Of a DNA stretch of 39,583 bases, positions 21,030 to 32,090 are shown in pieces. This stretch comes from Paramacrobiotus metropolitanus (lineage: Eukaryota; Tardigrada; Eutardigrada; Parachela; Macrobiotidae), in assembly GCF_019649055.1 (NCBI RefSeq), contig NW_026570572.1, positions 1 to 39,583 on the forward strand, written 5' to 3'. The notes below the pieces were generated by a model, which saw nothing but the letters and a program-made list of their open reading frames with translations, ran no database searches and was not told the DNA's origin. Made by a program: the position numbers and the translations under genes. Position 1 is the first letter of the stretch; every line of letters starts with the position of its first letter.

Positions 21030-22560
21030 TTGACACTTGACACATGGTTGGCACGCTTCTGTAGCACTGAGTGGGAAGTTCCCCCGGAACTCGCTCAATA
21101 CGAAATTGAAGTGCTCCATTCAGTTTTGGAGACCGTCTTAGTCTTAGGCTCTTAGCCACGATGATTCTGCAAAACGAACAATACAGCCAGTAAAACCTAA
21201 CATTCTTCTAGTCGTAAGAATATCATAGTCTTTTTATACATGACACGGAAGACAGTAGGATAACTTTCTACGCAAAGGTCATATCGTGCATTTAAAAGTT
21301 CTTGCAGCATTGCACAGTACGGAAATTTTTCAATGTACTTTACGTCCAGATCTTGAGTCCTGTCAGGTATAAGTATAGCGTTTCTGCTATCCTTAAATAC
21401 ATAAAAAAGTCTAGCTTAATGACTTTTCCGTAGGTACGTACTTAAAGATCACTACTTAGTAGAAAGCATTCAGCCCTCTTTCACTGCATGATCAGATTTG
21501 TAATAATCAGCAAGGAATATGATGCGATTATGCGTCTACTTAAGTTAAAGGGACTTTAAAATATTAGTTTGCGCTGTTAGAACTTACAATAAACATAAAA
21601 CATAATTTTAGTGATAAGAGCTTTATATCAGCAAGGTGTGTCTAAACCGCATCCGGACAAACGTACATGGACCTACGTGCAGAAGTATAGCCGCTTCTTT
21701 CCGCTTCTCGCATCCTCCTAACCCACTTGATCATATTCTTCTAGGTTTCGCTAAAGGCCTTGTCCGTTTTGTTTGCCTTATCCGTTTCGCCTTCATGAAG
21801 AACTGGGATCATTGGTAACAAGCGATAGGTAGCCGGCGGAGGATGTATCCGCACGTCAATGAAATCCGTACGGATAAAATCATGGGACACGGATACAGAT
21901 TCGGAAAGAATTTTAGTGCGCTTGAGGATGGAACGACTTGTGCTGGTGGCTGCGTCGAAACACTGCTTGCGGATTGAATCTGTACCTGCAGATTAGAAGC
22001 ATATTGGGAAAAGTTGAATAATTTATTCGGTTACTGTTTCAGTATTAACGCTTAACTGCGTAAAGGTGAGTAACTTACCAGTTTCAGTATTTACGTTAAA
22101 AAATCAGAGTTCTGTCACACCTTGCACAAAATCTCCGTAAGCTTTCCAAGGTACCAAGCGCTTTAGTTGAGCCAAGAACTTTCTATCTTCTATACACAAA
22201 AGAAATACACTATAGAAAGTACACACACTACAGAAAATTCTACACTATAGAAAGTTCTACAATATATAAATTACTTGGTTGAGCCAATTTTTACAATTCT
22301 CTGTCAATAAATCAGGGGAACAAGTCGTGTCACAGCTTTAAGGCTTTGCAGGAATTTGACTTATTGACCCTTCAGTCTTTTCTCGCAGTTAGGTAACGAA
22401 CACATGGATATGCCAAGAACCTTTTGAAAGCTTTCTCTGTAGTCTACACCTTGTTCACGCCAAGTTGGCGGTGTCTATTTAAAAAATGCCCACGAACCAC
22501 TACTCTATAAATTTAACTTTATTTAACTTTTATGTTCTCAATGAATCTTTCCAACACCAT
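21030..22560. other. AT-rich stretch, no gene seen
   Basis: A small imperfect repeat of ACACTATAGAAAGT lies at about 22,207-22,255. No gene, RNA or element end is supportable. Confidence 0.55.
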
Positions 22561-22745
22561 TTACAACTGAGGTTCCAAGGATTTGCGCTTGTTTAGAACT
22601 ACAGGAATTTTAACACTAGAGGAGACCACTTTTAAAATGCGCTGCAGTCCAGCTATTCCGGTTTCCTCCCTTTGACATAAAATTCGTTTTAAATTTCCGT
22701 TTATGACGTAGACCCAGAACGGCGAAAATGTTGACTTTGCCATAC

Positions 22746-22751
22746 ATTGGC
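22746..22751. repeat. Left 6-bp target-site duplication, ATTGGC
   Basis: ATTGGC directly precedes the left terminal inverted repeat and is repeated exactly after the right one (37,046-37,051). A 6-bp duplication is the hallmark of Polinton integration. Confidence 0.9.
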
Positions 22752-22875
22752 AGAAGAAACAGTATATTGTATGAACATAAAATGGCGTCGGTTACGTCAT
22801 AAACTGGAGTTGGGAGCTGCACTTTCCAGCTGCAATTCCCGGTTGGACTTTATGACTACAGAACTCCCAACATCA
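22752..22875 (+). repeat. Left terminal inverted repeat of the Polinton
   Basis: The repeat pairs with 36,925-37,045. About 86 of the first 95 bases match, and similarity then fades. It starts with AG, as Polinton ends do. Part of it (AGTTGGGAGCTG ... GAACTCCCAAC) can fold on itself. Confidence 0.9.
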
Positions 22876-22904
22876 TACATAATATGTATGTCCATAGTAT
22901 ATGC

Positions 22905-22922
22905 ATACATATATATAATACT

Positions 22923-22950
<28 letters not shown>
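22905..22950. repeat. TA microsatellite just inside the left terminal repeat
   Basis: A run of about 15 TA units with small interruptions lies next to the left terminal repeat and has no equivalent at the right end. Confidence 0.85.
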
Positions 22951-22953
<3 letters not shown>

Positions 22954-23055
22954 TAAAATTTTATACAATAGTTAACTAATTACAGTCTTTCGGGAGGAAG
23001 TAAGTATTAAAGGCACCACGGAACGCATGAAACCTAGAAAAAAAATAAGTGACTT

Positions 23056-23286
23056 TTGCTACAATGGCGCGCATTGTGTGTAAAAAACTTTTGCGAAGCC
23101 GTGGTGGGGACTTGCATTATTGTTATGTTAATTCTTATAATACTGCTGGAAGCATTTTTCGGAGCAAGCCACAGTGTCAGGACCTTTATTAACAATTGCA
23201 CCGCACTGGAAGTTGATGATTTACTCAATCGAAACATCACCCCATGGGCGAGTGTTAAAATCAGAGTCAACAATTCTACGTTTTGA
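23056..23286 (+). CDS. Possible small single-pass membrane protein
   Basis: The 76-residue ORF has one strongly hydrophobic segment (about residues 15-38, VVGTCIIVMLILIILLEAFF). It lies between the left terminal repeat and the polymerase gene, overlapping the polymerase 3' end tail to tail by about 65 bp. Small membrane proteins occur in adintovirus-type elements, which makes it plausible. It is also the only plus-strand candidate at this end, and a chance frame opposite the polymerase tail cannot be excluded. Confidence 0.3.
   Translation: MLQWRALCVKNFCEAVVGTCIIVMLILIILLEAFFGASHSVRTFINNCTALEVDDLLNRNITPWASVKIRVNNSTF
23185..23190 (-). terminator. Polyadenylation signal of the polymerase gene
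   Basis: AATAAA on the minus strand lies about 30 nt after the polymerase stop codon (23,221). Confidence 0.6.
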
Positions 23287-23716
23287 GTAAGTAAGTTTAA
23301 ATCGTTTGTTAATTTCCGCCGACGAAACTTCCAGCTTGCGCTTATTGCGTGTTATGTTGAACGGATAATTCACGGTAATTCCACTTGGCTGGTCCGGTGG
23401 TGCCAGGCTTTCCAGTAGCATCTCTTTCAGGCTTTCCAGGTTTAGCTGTTTTTCGCTTGCCGTGTCAACGTAAATCCCTTGACTTTTATCGTTTCACATC
23501 CAGTATTTGTCCGGTAAGCATAGCTTTTGGTCCTGGGACAACAAAGAATTAACATTTTAAGTTGCTCGCATATTATTATCTAGATAATTATTCTTTTACC
23601 AAGCGCTACAAATTCGTCAATGTACTCGTCAGGCTGTAAAGACGAGGACAAATCACCCAAGCACGTTCCCGTTGGTGGATCGGGCAAATCGTCTCTATGG
23701 ATGTAGAAAATGCTGT

Positions 23717-23773
23717 CTGCAAAATAAAGAAGTGGATGAGCAATTTGCCGATAATACTGTTTCGCGCGTTCAC
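23717..23773 (-). other. Intron 5 of the polymerase gene (57 nt), splitting motif C
   Basis: The donor GTGAAC and acceptor TTTGCAG lie inside the catalytic motif: DT lies upstream and DS downstream. The intron has no stop in its frame, so an unspliced reading gives a false long ORF with the sequence FADSIFY. Confidence 0.85.
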
Positions 23774-25804
23774 CTGTATCGTGGTATAACAAACGGTCTC
23801 CAACCATTTCCATGAATTTTAATAAGTGTAGCCGTGCGTACGCAGTCGTAAAAGCTGCGATAACAACATTGGTCTTTTTGCTCGTCGCAATGTAGTCCTT
23901 CTTGGAGCGGTATTGAACTGCCATAACTTCATCGGTGACCAAATCGAACCCGGCGACTTCGTACTTGTTAGAAAACAAGTAATCATGGAATACCTCTTTC
24001 TTTTCCACCATATCCGTGTTGGATCGGTCTTCCTGTTGACCAAATTTTCCCTGCAATGAGCGTAAAAATAATGAACATGCACAAATTAAATAAGTTCACA
24101 TGTGTACCAAAAACTATTTAGCATAAGCTTGCAAAGAGCTCTCAAAGCGTCGTTTTTCGCAATATTCTTTTATCCAGTAGAATATTTTCTTTAGCAAGGA
24201 ATTCTTGAATATATCTGTCTTTTTCATCTTCCGTTTGACACTGTGGTGGATATCCAGAAGCTTCCGTTTTCAGCTTCAAAAACAGGTCAATGTATTCTCT
24301 GAATAAATACTGCATTTGTTCTGGATAGTGCCAAGCCGAGTATATTTTATCGATACGATAGCCAACTTCTAATGCTCGATGAATTTCTGGAGTGCACCAA
24401 GTTCCTTCCAGAGCCCTGTCCTCATCATCGTGAGAACATGGTTCGTTTACGCGTTCCGTCACGCATTTAGCGCATAAAGGAAAAGTCAGTTTATCAGTTT
24501 TGTAAGGTAGCACCGGTAAAAACAACGACGGTGGAGGAATGACGCGACATTTAATTATTCCAAAATACTCTCCACAGGCGGAAAATCTTTAGTAATGATA
24601 ACAGGCGGTCCCACCGGATAAGGTAGATTTTGTTAATATAAGGGTATTCGCTGATAACGTCGAGCGAATAGATTTTTTCTCCAGGATCGCACTTGTGGTA
24701 CAACTTGATAGCGTTTGTCCTGCCACCAGTAAATGCGTCTCGGGGTGCATAGGTTCTTCAATACCGGTCAACTGAATTATTTTCTGAAATTCCAGGTCAG
24801 TAGTGAGCCGGCTATCATAGTCGTGTTCCCAGATCGAAACTACGGAATAGCCCATAGTTTTGATAGCTTCAAGGCGTAAGGCAGTTGCTTTGTTAACTTC
24901 CTCCATTGGCCGTTTCAGAAAGGGATGCAGCGTGCTTTTTGTTGTGCATTCGCTGCAGCCGTGCCACATACATCCTGCACAAACACATTGAAGGTGAATT
25001 GCGTTTTGAATGTGATCGATAACATTTATATCGAGCTGACTAACCTAAAAACTCGTAAGCGGTTTTTGTATCCCGATCAAAACCATCCACAGTCCAGTGA
25101 CCGATTCGATGCTCTTTTTGCAATTTTACATCATTTTCCATTTCAATCCAGCGTAGCCAACGCTCTCCTTTGACAGATGACTTTTTGCCCTGACCAGGAG
25201 GGCCGATCAACGCAATTTGGTTTTCCTTCAGCATTCGCGCTCTCCAAAAGTAATTGCACATGCCGGGTGTGGTTAGTCCAGACCCAAATGGGCATAATCC
25301 ATCGGTTACCTGTTGGAAAAGCGCTCGAAATTTTTCGCACGCTTGTTGCAAAATGAGGACATCTTGTGAGCAATACCTAAAACGAATCGGATAAGTTCGA
25401 TTCTGTAAATAGCATAAGGGTTTAGCTTACTTGATAAAGTGTGCATTAAAGTCGAATTTGTTCCTGTGACGGCGTCGCTCTTTGCGGTACCATTTCATGA
25501 AGCGCTTTCGTTCTTTCTTTTTCATAGACTGATAGCCATAGTCATGACGATCGGGCCAGGCAGTTATTTTATTCCAGTTTTCAGGCTTATTAAGTTTGTG
25601 TGGGAAATCTCCTTTGGTTTCTTGCAAACCAAATGCTTTCGCAAAATTTTTTAACGATGATGGTACATAGTTCATAGAGTCACGAAATTTTATTTTGAGT
25701 TTGGGCACGTCCATCTGCATAACCTTGCTCCCGTTGAAAATAAGCGGACGTGGAATAATGCCGTTTTTCACGAGATAATTCAAAATGAAGTATCCATCAA
25801 ATCC

Positions 25805-25866
25805 CTGAAAAATAAATTATCAATTTATTTAATAAAGAAGTTACTTAACGTGTTGACTTTCGCTAC
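25805..25866 (-). other. Intron 1 of the polymerase gene (62 nt)
   Basis: The GTAGCG donor and TTTTTCAG acceptor join AHNLK to GFDGYF, restoring the canonical exonuclease II context in frame. Confidence 0.85.
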
Positions 25867-27659
25867 CTTCAAATTGTGCGCCATAAATGTGTAGCCACGG
25901 AAACGCTCACTGAAAATGAAATCGCCAAGTTCTTGTGAAATGTCGCCGTTAATATTACCGTTTTCTGGAAGAATAAATTTTTTATTTTTTGTCGCGATCA
26001 CCGCTAGGTTGACTTTAAATTCTCCACTCTCGTCTTGATATGTTTCCAGGTCAAAGTATGCCAGCTTGTCGTTATGGTGCTTGGCCTTTTCTTTATCCGT
26101 AAATTCCACGGGTTTCATATAACACACATGGTTTTCCTCCGGCATATAGAATAACGAGCAAGTCGCACAAAAAACCTCACCACATCGATGTTGCTGATCG
26201 TCAACATCTAGTTCAATTTCCTTAGCAATATCGTGGTCCTGGTCATTGTCCTCACCATGAATTGTATCGTAATTGGTCTTCATACGGCGATTTACCATGG
26301 AGACAAAGGTTTTACACTCACGGCAAATGAAAAAATTTGCGCAGATGGTGCTGCTCCCAGCTTGGTGTCTGTCAAAACAATCTTGCCCATAGAAATCGCG
26401 GTTACAGTCCAGACAGTGTATGGTTTCTTGCTTATTCATTTTGCAAGTTGCAGACAAACACTGGTGGCACTTGAACTCGCAGCGGTGATACTGTCTTTGA
26501 TCGTAGCCTTTCATGCAACGGTAACAGTAATAGTGGTGCTCAAAATAGGCCGGTAAAGATGTTAAAACATCAAAATGTTGATCGTGATGCAGCAGCATAA
26601 TTCGCTTTTCGCAGTAGGCGCCGCAGTAGACGATAGAATTTCCATGATCCACAGATACCACAATAAACTGATAATTCGGTAAAACTTCTTCAAAGCGGGG
26701 AATATCTTGCACGTTGAATTCTCTGTTTGGCAGGTTGGCAGTCAACAATAATTCTTTTGTCTTCTGGTCTTGCAACTTTATGGTTCGGTAAAGCTTTGTG
26801 TACAGCTCTTTGTCGCCATCTGCATGCGCTTGTGCCACAACTATAGCCCTGGCCATACACAAACAGTCCGTATTTCGAATCTGGGTAATACATCTTTTGT
26901 TGTCTAAAATCCGCTGCAACAATTTTGATACATTTTTTCTGCATGATCCGGATGGCAAATCAGTGTGCTGGACTGACAGTTCAAATGATTCGTCTAGCAG
27001 AAAAGCCTGATTAGAGTTTAGAATCCGCCTTATTGTCGTCATCCACCGTTCAATTGTTATTTGGTCCCGCCGAATAGGTGGCATCCAAATTGGATACTGC
27101 AGAGCATTTTGATACATGCGGATTCGCACCAGGTTATGCGCTGGAATCGCAGCAATCACACTCTCCAGAATATCTTTCAAAACGAGTGTTATCGTTTTAA
27201 CAGCATACTTGAACGATAGATTATCCAGCCCCGTCACTGTACATTTGTAAGTTTCGAACGAAACTGAAAATTTCTGGGAATATTTTGCTCCGATATTTTC
27301 GAGCACATAATAATCTTTAATGTCATTCAAGTCTGGATCGACTTCGTCAGCTATATTCAAAGCTGGCAGATCAGCTCGTGGTACAGTATAATTATGATCA
27401 AGAAGAGCATAATCATGATTGAAAAGTGCGGTATCAGCAAACTGTGGGTTACTAGTACAGGCGTTAGAGTTGCCCTGTACACGATCAGGTACTTGCGTCA
27501 TCGTAAAGACGAGCTCTGGCAACGTGATTTTACTAGTCTCAAAGATGCACCCAAGATACTCAGATTATATATGAACAAATTCCGCTACAGCATTTTTGTT
27601 ATCATCTAAATGTCCAAGCAGATCGCTCAATGATTCATGCGCTAAAAATGTCAGGCGTG

Positions 27660-28365
27660 TTAATATCCGCGATTATTTTTGTTCAGGGTGGTCCTCACCG
27701 GAAATGAATACAGCTCCACAACGGATGCAGCACCTGTTTCCTTGTTCATCTGCAATTTCATAAACCTTGTCAGAAACGTTTTACGAAAAACAACATCAAA
27801 ATCTGAGCACATACCCGAATAGTAATTAAGATCAGGTCTTGAAATTCGACTGCGCCGTCGTCGATGATGACGAGCACCTTTGTCGGGGATCGGCATGCGG
27901 CAAAGCAAGCATTTTTTGGAACTTTTAGATACTGAGTCAGCATCCAGTTTGAGTAAGCCTGCGTTTTGTTGGGACTGTAGCATCTGTCATTGCATAAATC
28001 GGAAAAGCGCGGGCAGCCTAACGAGTCCAAGTTGATGCAATCAGATTTTAATAAATCCTGGATAATACCGCACTTTTCTGAACCTTTCGCATAGAAAACA
28101 ACGCTTAGGGGTCTTTAACGTTTTGCAGATAGTTTCTGAACGCTCGATTTATCTGAATCTCCAGGTCCGAGAAAGCTTTAACAAATATTTCATCGACATT
28201 CGTGGAACTGATGCCGTACTTGCTAACAATGTAATTATCCGGAGGAAGCAAAAATCGGGTGTAATATAGACAATGGAAATCAACAGAACTAATTGCCAGT
28301 TCCGTTATAATTGACTTCTCATTACGATTATACCATTTGATGTCCACAACAATTCGAAAAACCAT
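27660..28365 (-). pseudogene. KGxEK-family protein, copy A (function unknown), frame-broken
   Basis: The first frame (28,365-28,105) begins with a strand ending in VVDIKWY and has ELAI plus a hydrophobic/Pro stretch. The second frame, entered near 28,115 by an indel in a C run, carries VVFYAKGSEK, INLDSLGCPRF and YSNWML. The same order of motifs is found in a second gene at the right of the element (34,610-35,065), so the two are paralogues. I recall proteins with this signature as widespread uncharacterised arthropod ORFs, but could not check this. The D-x-K/D at the end of the first strand could fit an RNase H-like nuclease fold, which is speculation. The 3' end is unclear: one frame stops at 27,770 and another runs on to 27,660. 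It lies between protease and polymerase, in the same direction. Confidence 0.5.
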
Positions 28366-28567
28366 TCTGCTTCGCCAAATAGAAATAGATGCAGTAAGGA
28401 AAAACTGCTATGAAGCACATGTTTTTGGCAAGACCACGAGTACAAAATGCGATGTCCTGTTTATATTTCGAAACAAAACATCCACATGGCAGCGCAATGT
28501 TGCTGTAGTGTAATATTTTGTTGCACTGCAATTTGTTGCGGTACAAAGTAACTACACCTACACTCAT
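28328..28567 (-). CDS. Small Cys-rich ORF between protease and KGxEK copy A
   Basis: This 79-residue ORF starts 26 bp after the protease stop and overlaps the start of KGxEK copy A. It has nine Cys and a hydrophobic stretch (CFIAVFPYCIYFYLA). Tight packing in the same direction is consistent with a real gene, but no family is recognised and it may be a chance frame. Confidence 0.2.
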   Translation of the reverse strand: MSVGVVTLYRNKLQCNKILHYSNIALPCGCFVSKYKQDIAFCTRGLAKNMCFIAVFPYCIYFYLAKQNGFSNCCGHQMV

Positions 28568-28592
28568 ACGTAAGGGTTTGGATGGCCAGACT

Positions 28593-29131
28593 TTATTGCA
28601 TTATTTGACGGAAAGCAGACTGAATTATCATAGAGCGATCACGTATTACAGTGTTCAAATCAAAATAATGATTAATATAAGCACAAACCATTCGATCATT
28701 CGACGATTTGCTATTGGTGAACAAATGAATAAGAGAGGTAAATGACTCGCCGGAGCATCGTTTTAGAATAAAAAAGCAGCAGTACTGTCCGCACACGGTA
28801 CTCCATTCCATTTGTAAACGATGCGCTTGCGAAATAACTAACTCGGCGTTCTTGCAAAACTTTCAATATGGATGCCGTAAAATCTCGGTTCGTGACCATA
28901 AGAGTCAAAATATTCCAATTTTCCCAGGACGTCCTGGTAGAACGCCAACCAATGCGAGCCTGGCTTTGCAGCTTCGTCAGTATTGACAACGCATGCCCAT
29001 GGCAGCTTCATTGGCAGGGACGGTGGTAACATGTCCGCAGCAAATACACCAATAAAAGCATCTTTCGTCACGGTACTTGAACGTAGCACGTGGTCGATTT
29101 CAGCAGTGTCCATTTTAGTGCCGATCTGCAT
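28593..29131 (-). pseudogene. Adenain-like cysteine protease (Ulp1 clan, virion maturation), frame-broken
   Basis: The family cleaves virion precursors during maturation. The first frame (29,131-28,838) contains GSHWLAFY with the catalytic His and YFDSYG with the catalytic Asp. The last frame (28,811-28,593) contains STVCGQYCCFF with the catalytic Cys, followed by NDRMV. A middle frame (around 28,900-28,850) bridges them. Breaks lie near 28,890 and 28,840. The overall span, about 180 codons, is normal for adenain-type proteases. The ATG at 29,113 (MDTAEIDHVL) is an equally plausible start. All three catalytic residues can be seen, so loss of function here would come from the frame breaks alone. 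Confidence 0.8.
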
Positions 29132-29171
29132 TCAAAATAAAATCTGAATTTTTTTTTTTACACTTTGTCCT

Positions 29172-29223
29172 GTAAACAACGGGCGACCGAGAGCGCGAAG
29201 CGCTCCGGTCGCCCATTGTTTAC
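29172..29223. repeat. Strong GC-rich hairpin upstream of the protease gene
   Basis: GTAAACAA, GGGCGACCG and GAGCGC pair with GCGCTC, CGGTCGCCC and TTGTTTAC around a GAA loop, with one bulge and one mismatch. It lies 41 bp upstream of the protease ATG and about 130 bp after the major capsid stop. The next 90 bp are also unusually GC-rich for this element. Confidence 0.8.
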
Positions 29224-29353
29224 CACATCCGTCACGATTCTCTTCAGCGTCAAAAGGGGCCGACGGCGCGCCCACCCCCGCTGGCGACCCTGAAGCTTAC
29301 CGCGCAGGCAACAACACGGCATTTTTAAGTCTTACAACACTTACGTTAGGTTT

Positions 29354-30702
29354 TTACGCTGTAAAATCCGCAATTAGCTGGCGATGTGAATTGACTTCAA
29401 TAATATTATCCCACACCATCATCGTAATGGCCATAATTGGTTCAGTTAGTTGGGCGGCGAACTGCAGGCGGATTGATAGATTTCCTTGGCGCACGGTGCT
29501 CATCGGTCCCCGGCCTGTCCGTGAAGGTGTCAGATCGAATCCCCAAATAGAAAATCCTTCCGCAAATGCTTTACGGTCGAAAGGCAGCGCCCCGTCCGGT
29601 GCGTGCAAGCGGCCGAGCGTCTCCAACAGACCGTCATATGATTGCAAATAATCACCCGTGGCGAAATTTGGTCGGTAGGCTTGTGCGGGATACGACTGTC
29701 CGTCGACTTCGACACTTATATAGTTGAGATTGAAATGTTCAAAGTTAAACGGATTACCTCGGCGCAGCCCGTGAAAACTCGAGCTTTTACAAATCCCACA
29801 AAACACATTTGGGTACTGCTCCAATATGTAAATTAGCCAGCACTGTGCTCTGAATCATACCAATATCATTAACACGCATACACACTCGCTCAATAGGGTA
29901 TTTCACAGTCTTTGTCGATAATTGGGCAGTAAGCGCAGACAAATATGCCGGATTAGGCACAAAGCGTTTGACGTACAACCGCGGATTGCGAATGTATGCT
30001 TTAAAGGTATCCACTGGAAGATTGGCATATGAACGCAGGTAGAATTCCGGCTTATTCAAAATGAGGCGCACATGTAGCGGTACACCGGTGATCAAATTTT
30101 TCCCTGCTGAAAAATGTCCGTACATAATTTGGCGCTGAACGGGACGTACTCGTTGGTCACAAACATAGCTTTTCGCGTTACTTCTCCAGCGTTATTGGCA
30201 TGATCTTCTAGGTACCCGGGAGTGTCTATATAAAATCCAGCACTTGTTGCCTGGCTTTTAGGGCAGCCGGTGTGTACCCCAACAAATTTTCCAAGTACGC
30301 TCGGTAGGCATATAATGGGGTGGAATTAGTTATCAGGCGGTTGGCCATTGTTACCTCTACCGAGCTGAATATAGAATGCGCAATCAAGTTCACTGGTGCT
30401 ACCAGATCCGTGTTTTCAATATGCGTAGCCGCACCAAGTCCTGCAATTTGCTTTTTGATTGCAATATCCATTTCTAGCGTAATTTCCGGTAGCACTAGCA
30501 GCGCCGACGTTGAAGGGGGAATGTAAAAGGAAATTTCTCCAGAACTAATTTCTTCTGTTTGCCCTGATGTTGGTAGAATGCGTTCTTCTTCTGTCCGCAC
30601 AAAATCCGCTAGAGTGGCCGGAACGGAGAATAAATCCGACTCGACCTGCATAGCTGGCACGCTTCCTTCCAAAATAAAAGCCATTTTAAAATGCGTCCTC
30701 AA
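29354..30702 (-). pseudogene. mcp: Polinton major capsid protein (double jelly-roll), frame-broken
   Basis: The protein would form the pseudo-hexameric capsomers. Three frames follow one another: 30,702-30,226, 30,125-29,787 (open upstream to about 30,230) and 29,824-29,354. Landmarks are FYIPPSTSAL, VNLIAHSIFSSVEV and YAYRAYLENLLGY in the first, then FYIDTPGYLE and VRLILNKPEFYL with VKRFVPNP in the second, and NPFNFEHFNL, FDLTPS and GNLSIRLQFA in the third. These are characteristic of the animal Polinton capsid, also annotated as F54H12.2-like. Total length is about 450 codons, normal for the family. Breaks lie near 30,230 and 29,805, each explained by one base. The start could be the second Met of the ORF (MAFILEG). 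Confidence 0.88.
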
Positions 30703-30730
30703 ATTCTCTTGGGGAATCCGTTTAAGCCGT

Positions 30731-31149
30731 TTAAGTCGGAAGGAAGGTTTCTTTATCTTTTGTCCTCTTGTGCTGCTGCTTGAGCCGTTTGATGCCTCCT
30801 TGCTGTTGAGGTTGCGCAGTTAACGCTTCCGAAATTTTCTCTCCTACCTTCTTGGATGTTTCACTTAAAACTGTTGTCGCTGCGTCGCGTAAGTGGGGCT
30901 TTGCTGCTTCCATTGCTGCTCTGGCATGTGGTGCCGCTGCTTTAATAACCGGGGCAGCAAAATGCGCTAATTTACTAACATTGCGCGCAGGAAATTAGGT
31001 AGCATAAATCCGCTGCCATTTTGCATTAAACTCCCGCGATAGCGTGTCATGACGGCTCCATAGCCGTGCTGGCTACTAGCGCCCGTGGCGGCCCCCGCAA
31101 ATAAATCCAGATAGAACGATGGTGACGGCTCAAAGAGGATTACGGGCAT
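30731..31149 (-). pseudogene. Small basic Gly/Ala-rich virion protein (pVI/pX-like position), frame-broken
   Basis: Two frames (31,149-30,967 and from about 30,970 to 30,731) together give about 140 codons. The N-terminus is hydrophobic and Gly-rich (SQHGYGAVMTRYRG, MLPNFLR), followed by Ala-rich helices and a basic Gln/Lys tail (IKRLKQQHKRTKDK). Adintovirus and Polinton elements usually have such a protein between the two capsid genes, compared by some with adenovirus core or cement proteins. That comparison rests on position and composition, not on a motif. The gene abuts the penton gene (stop 31,152, start 31,149), in keeping with its place in a capsid cassette. Confidence 0.55.
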
Positions 31150-31151
31150 TT

Positions 31152-32090
31152 TTAGCGATAGTAATACTGAATGGGGCGGAAATGCAGCTTTACCATTGAC
31201 TTTCCAGTCTGAAAAATTGCCGCTTCTCCGAGATCAGTTGCAATGTTGATATCAATAGTGTCCAGTCGATCGTATAAAACAGGTAAATAATGTGGATCCT
31301 CAAACCTTTCGGAAACAATTTCGAAGCGAGGAACACTTGCTTTAATGGGGAAAGCGCGCAAAAGCTGCATAGTTTCATCGCCCACAATATTGTAGTCGCA
31401 CTTGTTGCAGTAGACAAAAATTGACTGGTTCCCAATGTGCATATTTACGGGCTTATCTGCTGTCATTGTTATAGACGTCTCCAACAGTTGCAACTCTGCC
31501 AGGGCTTTCAGCTGGTCGGACAGTGTTGTAGCTGCGGAAGCAAAATTCGTTTTTCCATTAAAAATTTTCATATTGTTCAGACTGTGCAGCAGAAAATCGT
31601 CGTTCTTTAAATCCAAGCATACGGGATAGATGCAAAGATGAGGAGGAAAATCCAGAAAAACACGTACGCTGGAAAATTTCACTTTGAGCTTGGGCTCGGT
31701 TGCAAATAATTCTAGTTGGAAAGCCGCCTGTTCTTTCGCTGAAGAATCGCGAAATGGCTTTAACCGTGGTACTTTACTGTTGATAAAATTAATGATGTCA
31801 CTTTTCTCATAGATCCCTGCAGGTACCGTAATTGTGTCCCTCTCCATAGCGAAAACACCGTTGCTATCCATAGAAGTAATTTGGTCAACGTGCAACGTTT
31901 GGGGACTGGGTAAATTGTACATTGAATTAGGATACTGTATTTCCACCAATGCCATTTCCCATTGTCCCGGTAGCGATATCACGCTCTTTAACTTTGTGGT
32001 CCATTCAGCTGCATTATTTTTTGGGAACTGTTGCATACAGGCATCAGATGGAAGCGTGACATAAAAGCTATTATGAGCCATTTCTGACAC
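31152..32090 (-). CDS. Polinton minor capsid (penton) protein, intact
   Basis: The 312-residue ORF is uninterrupted. Its N-terminus (FYVTLPSDACMQQFPKN, then LPGQWEMALVEIQYP) is the hallmark of the Polinton/adintovirus penton protein, a single jelly-roll that closes the capsid vertices. Length is within the family's range. Its ATG lies inside the last 20 bp of the integrase gene, and its stop is 2 bp before the next start, so it is part of a tightly packed minus-strand series. It is one of only two genes of this element with no frame break, the other being the TBP-like gene. Confidence 0.88.
   Translation of the reverse strand: MSEMAHNSFYVTLPSDACMQQFPKNNAAEWTTKLKSVISLPGQWEMALVEIQYPNSMYNLPSPQTLHVDQITSMDSNGVFAMERDTITVPAGIYEKSDIINFINSKVPRLKPFRDSSAKEQAAFQLELFATEPKLKVKFSSVRVFLDFPPHLCIYPVCLDLKNDDFLLHSLNNMKIFNGKTNFASAATTLSDQLKALAELQLLETSITMTADKPVNMHIGNQSIFVYCNKCDYNIVGDETMQLLRAFPIKASVPRFEIVSERFEDPHYLPVLYDRLDTIDINIATDLGEAAIFQTGKSMVKLHFRPIQYYYR

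Larger units (their letters stand above)
23221..27522 (-). pseudogene. polB: Protein-primed family B DNA polymerase (Polinton pPolB), spliced and frame-broken
   Basis: This enzyme copies the linear element from a protein primer. From the N-terminus there is a Cys/His-rich region (about residues 335-460, with repeated C-x2-C), the exonuclease I motif FDLET (about residue 490), and exonuclease II AHNLK, continued after an intron by GFDGYF. Exonuclease III YCSQD follows, then MWHGC, TGGRTNA and DVISEYP (polymerase A), LNSFW/GKFGQ (motif B), the DTDS motif C split by an intron, and KRR near the C-terminus. GT-AG introns are at 25,866-25,805, 25,430-25,377, 25,044-24,975, 23,773-23,717 and 23,599-23,533, with a less certain one near 24,107-24,051. 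Frame breaks lie near 24,755, 24,640, 24,565, 24,175, 23,525 and 23,445. The first 565 codons are unbroken. Confidence 0.9.

Noticed and set aside
22752-22875. Reading the inverted repeats as two unrelated MITE copies
   Set aside because: The exact ATTGGC duplication on both outer sides and the Polinton genes between them fit a single element much better.
23580-24056. Polymerase motif C appearing as FADSIFY, as if a catalytic Asp were lost
   Set aside because: The apparent loss is caused by reading through a 57-nt intron (23,773-23,717). Splicing gives DTDS.
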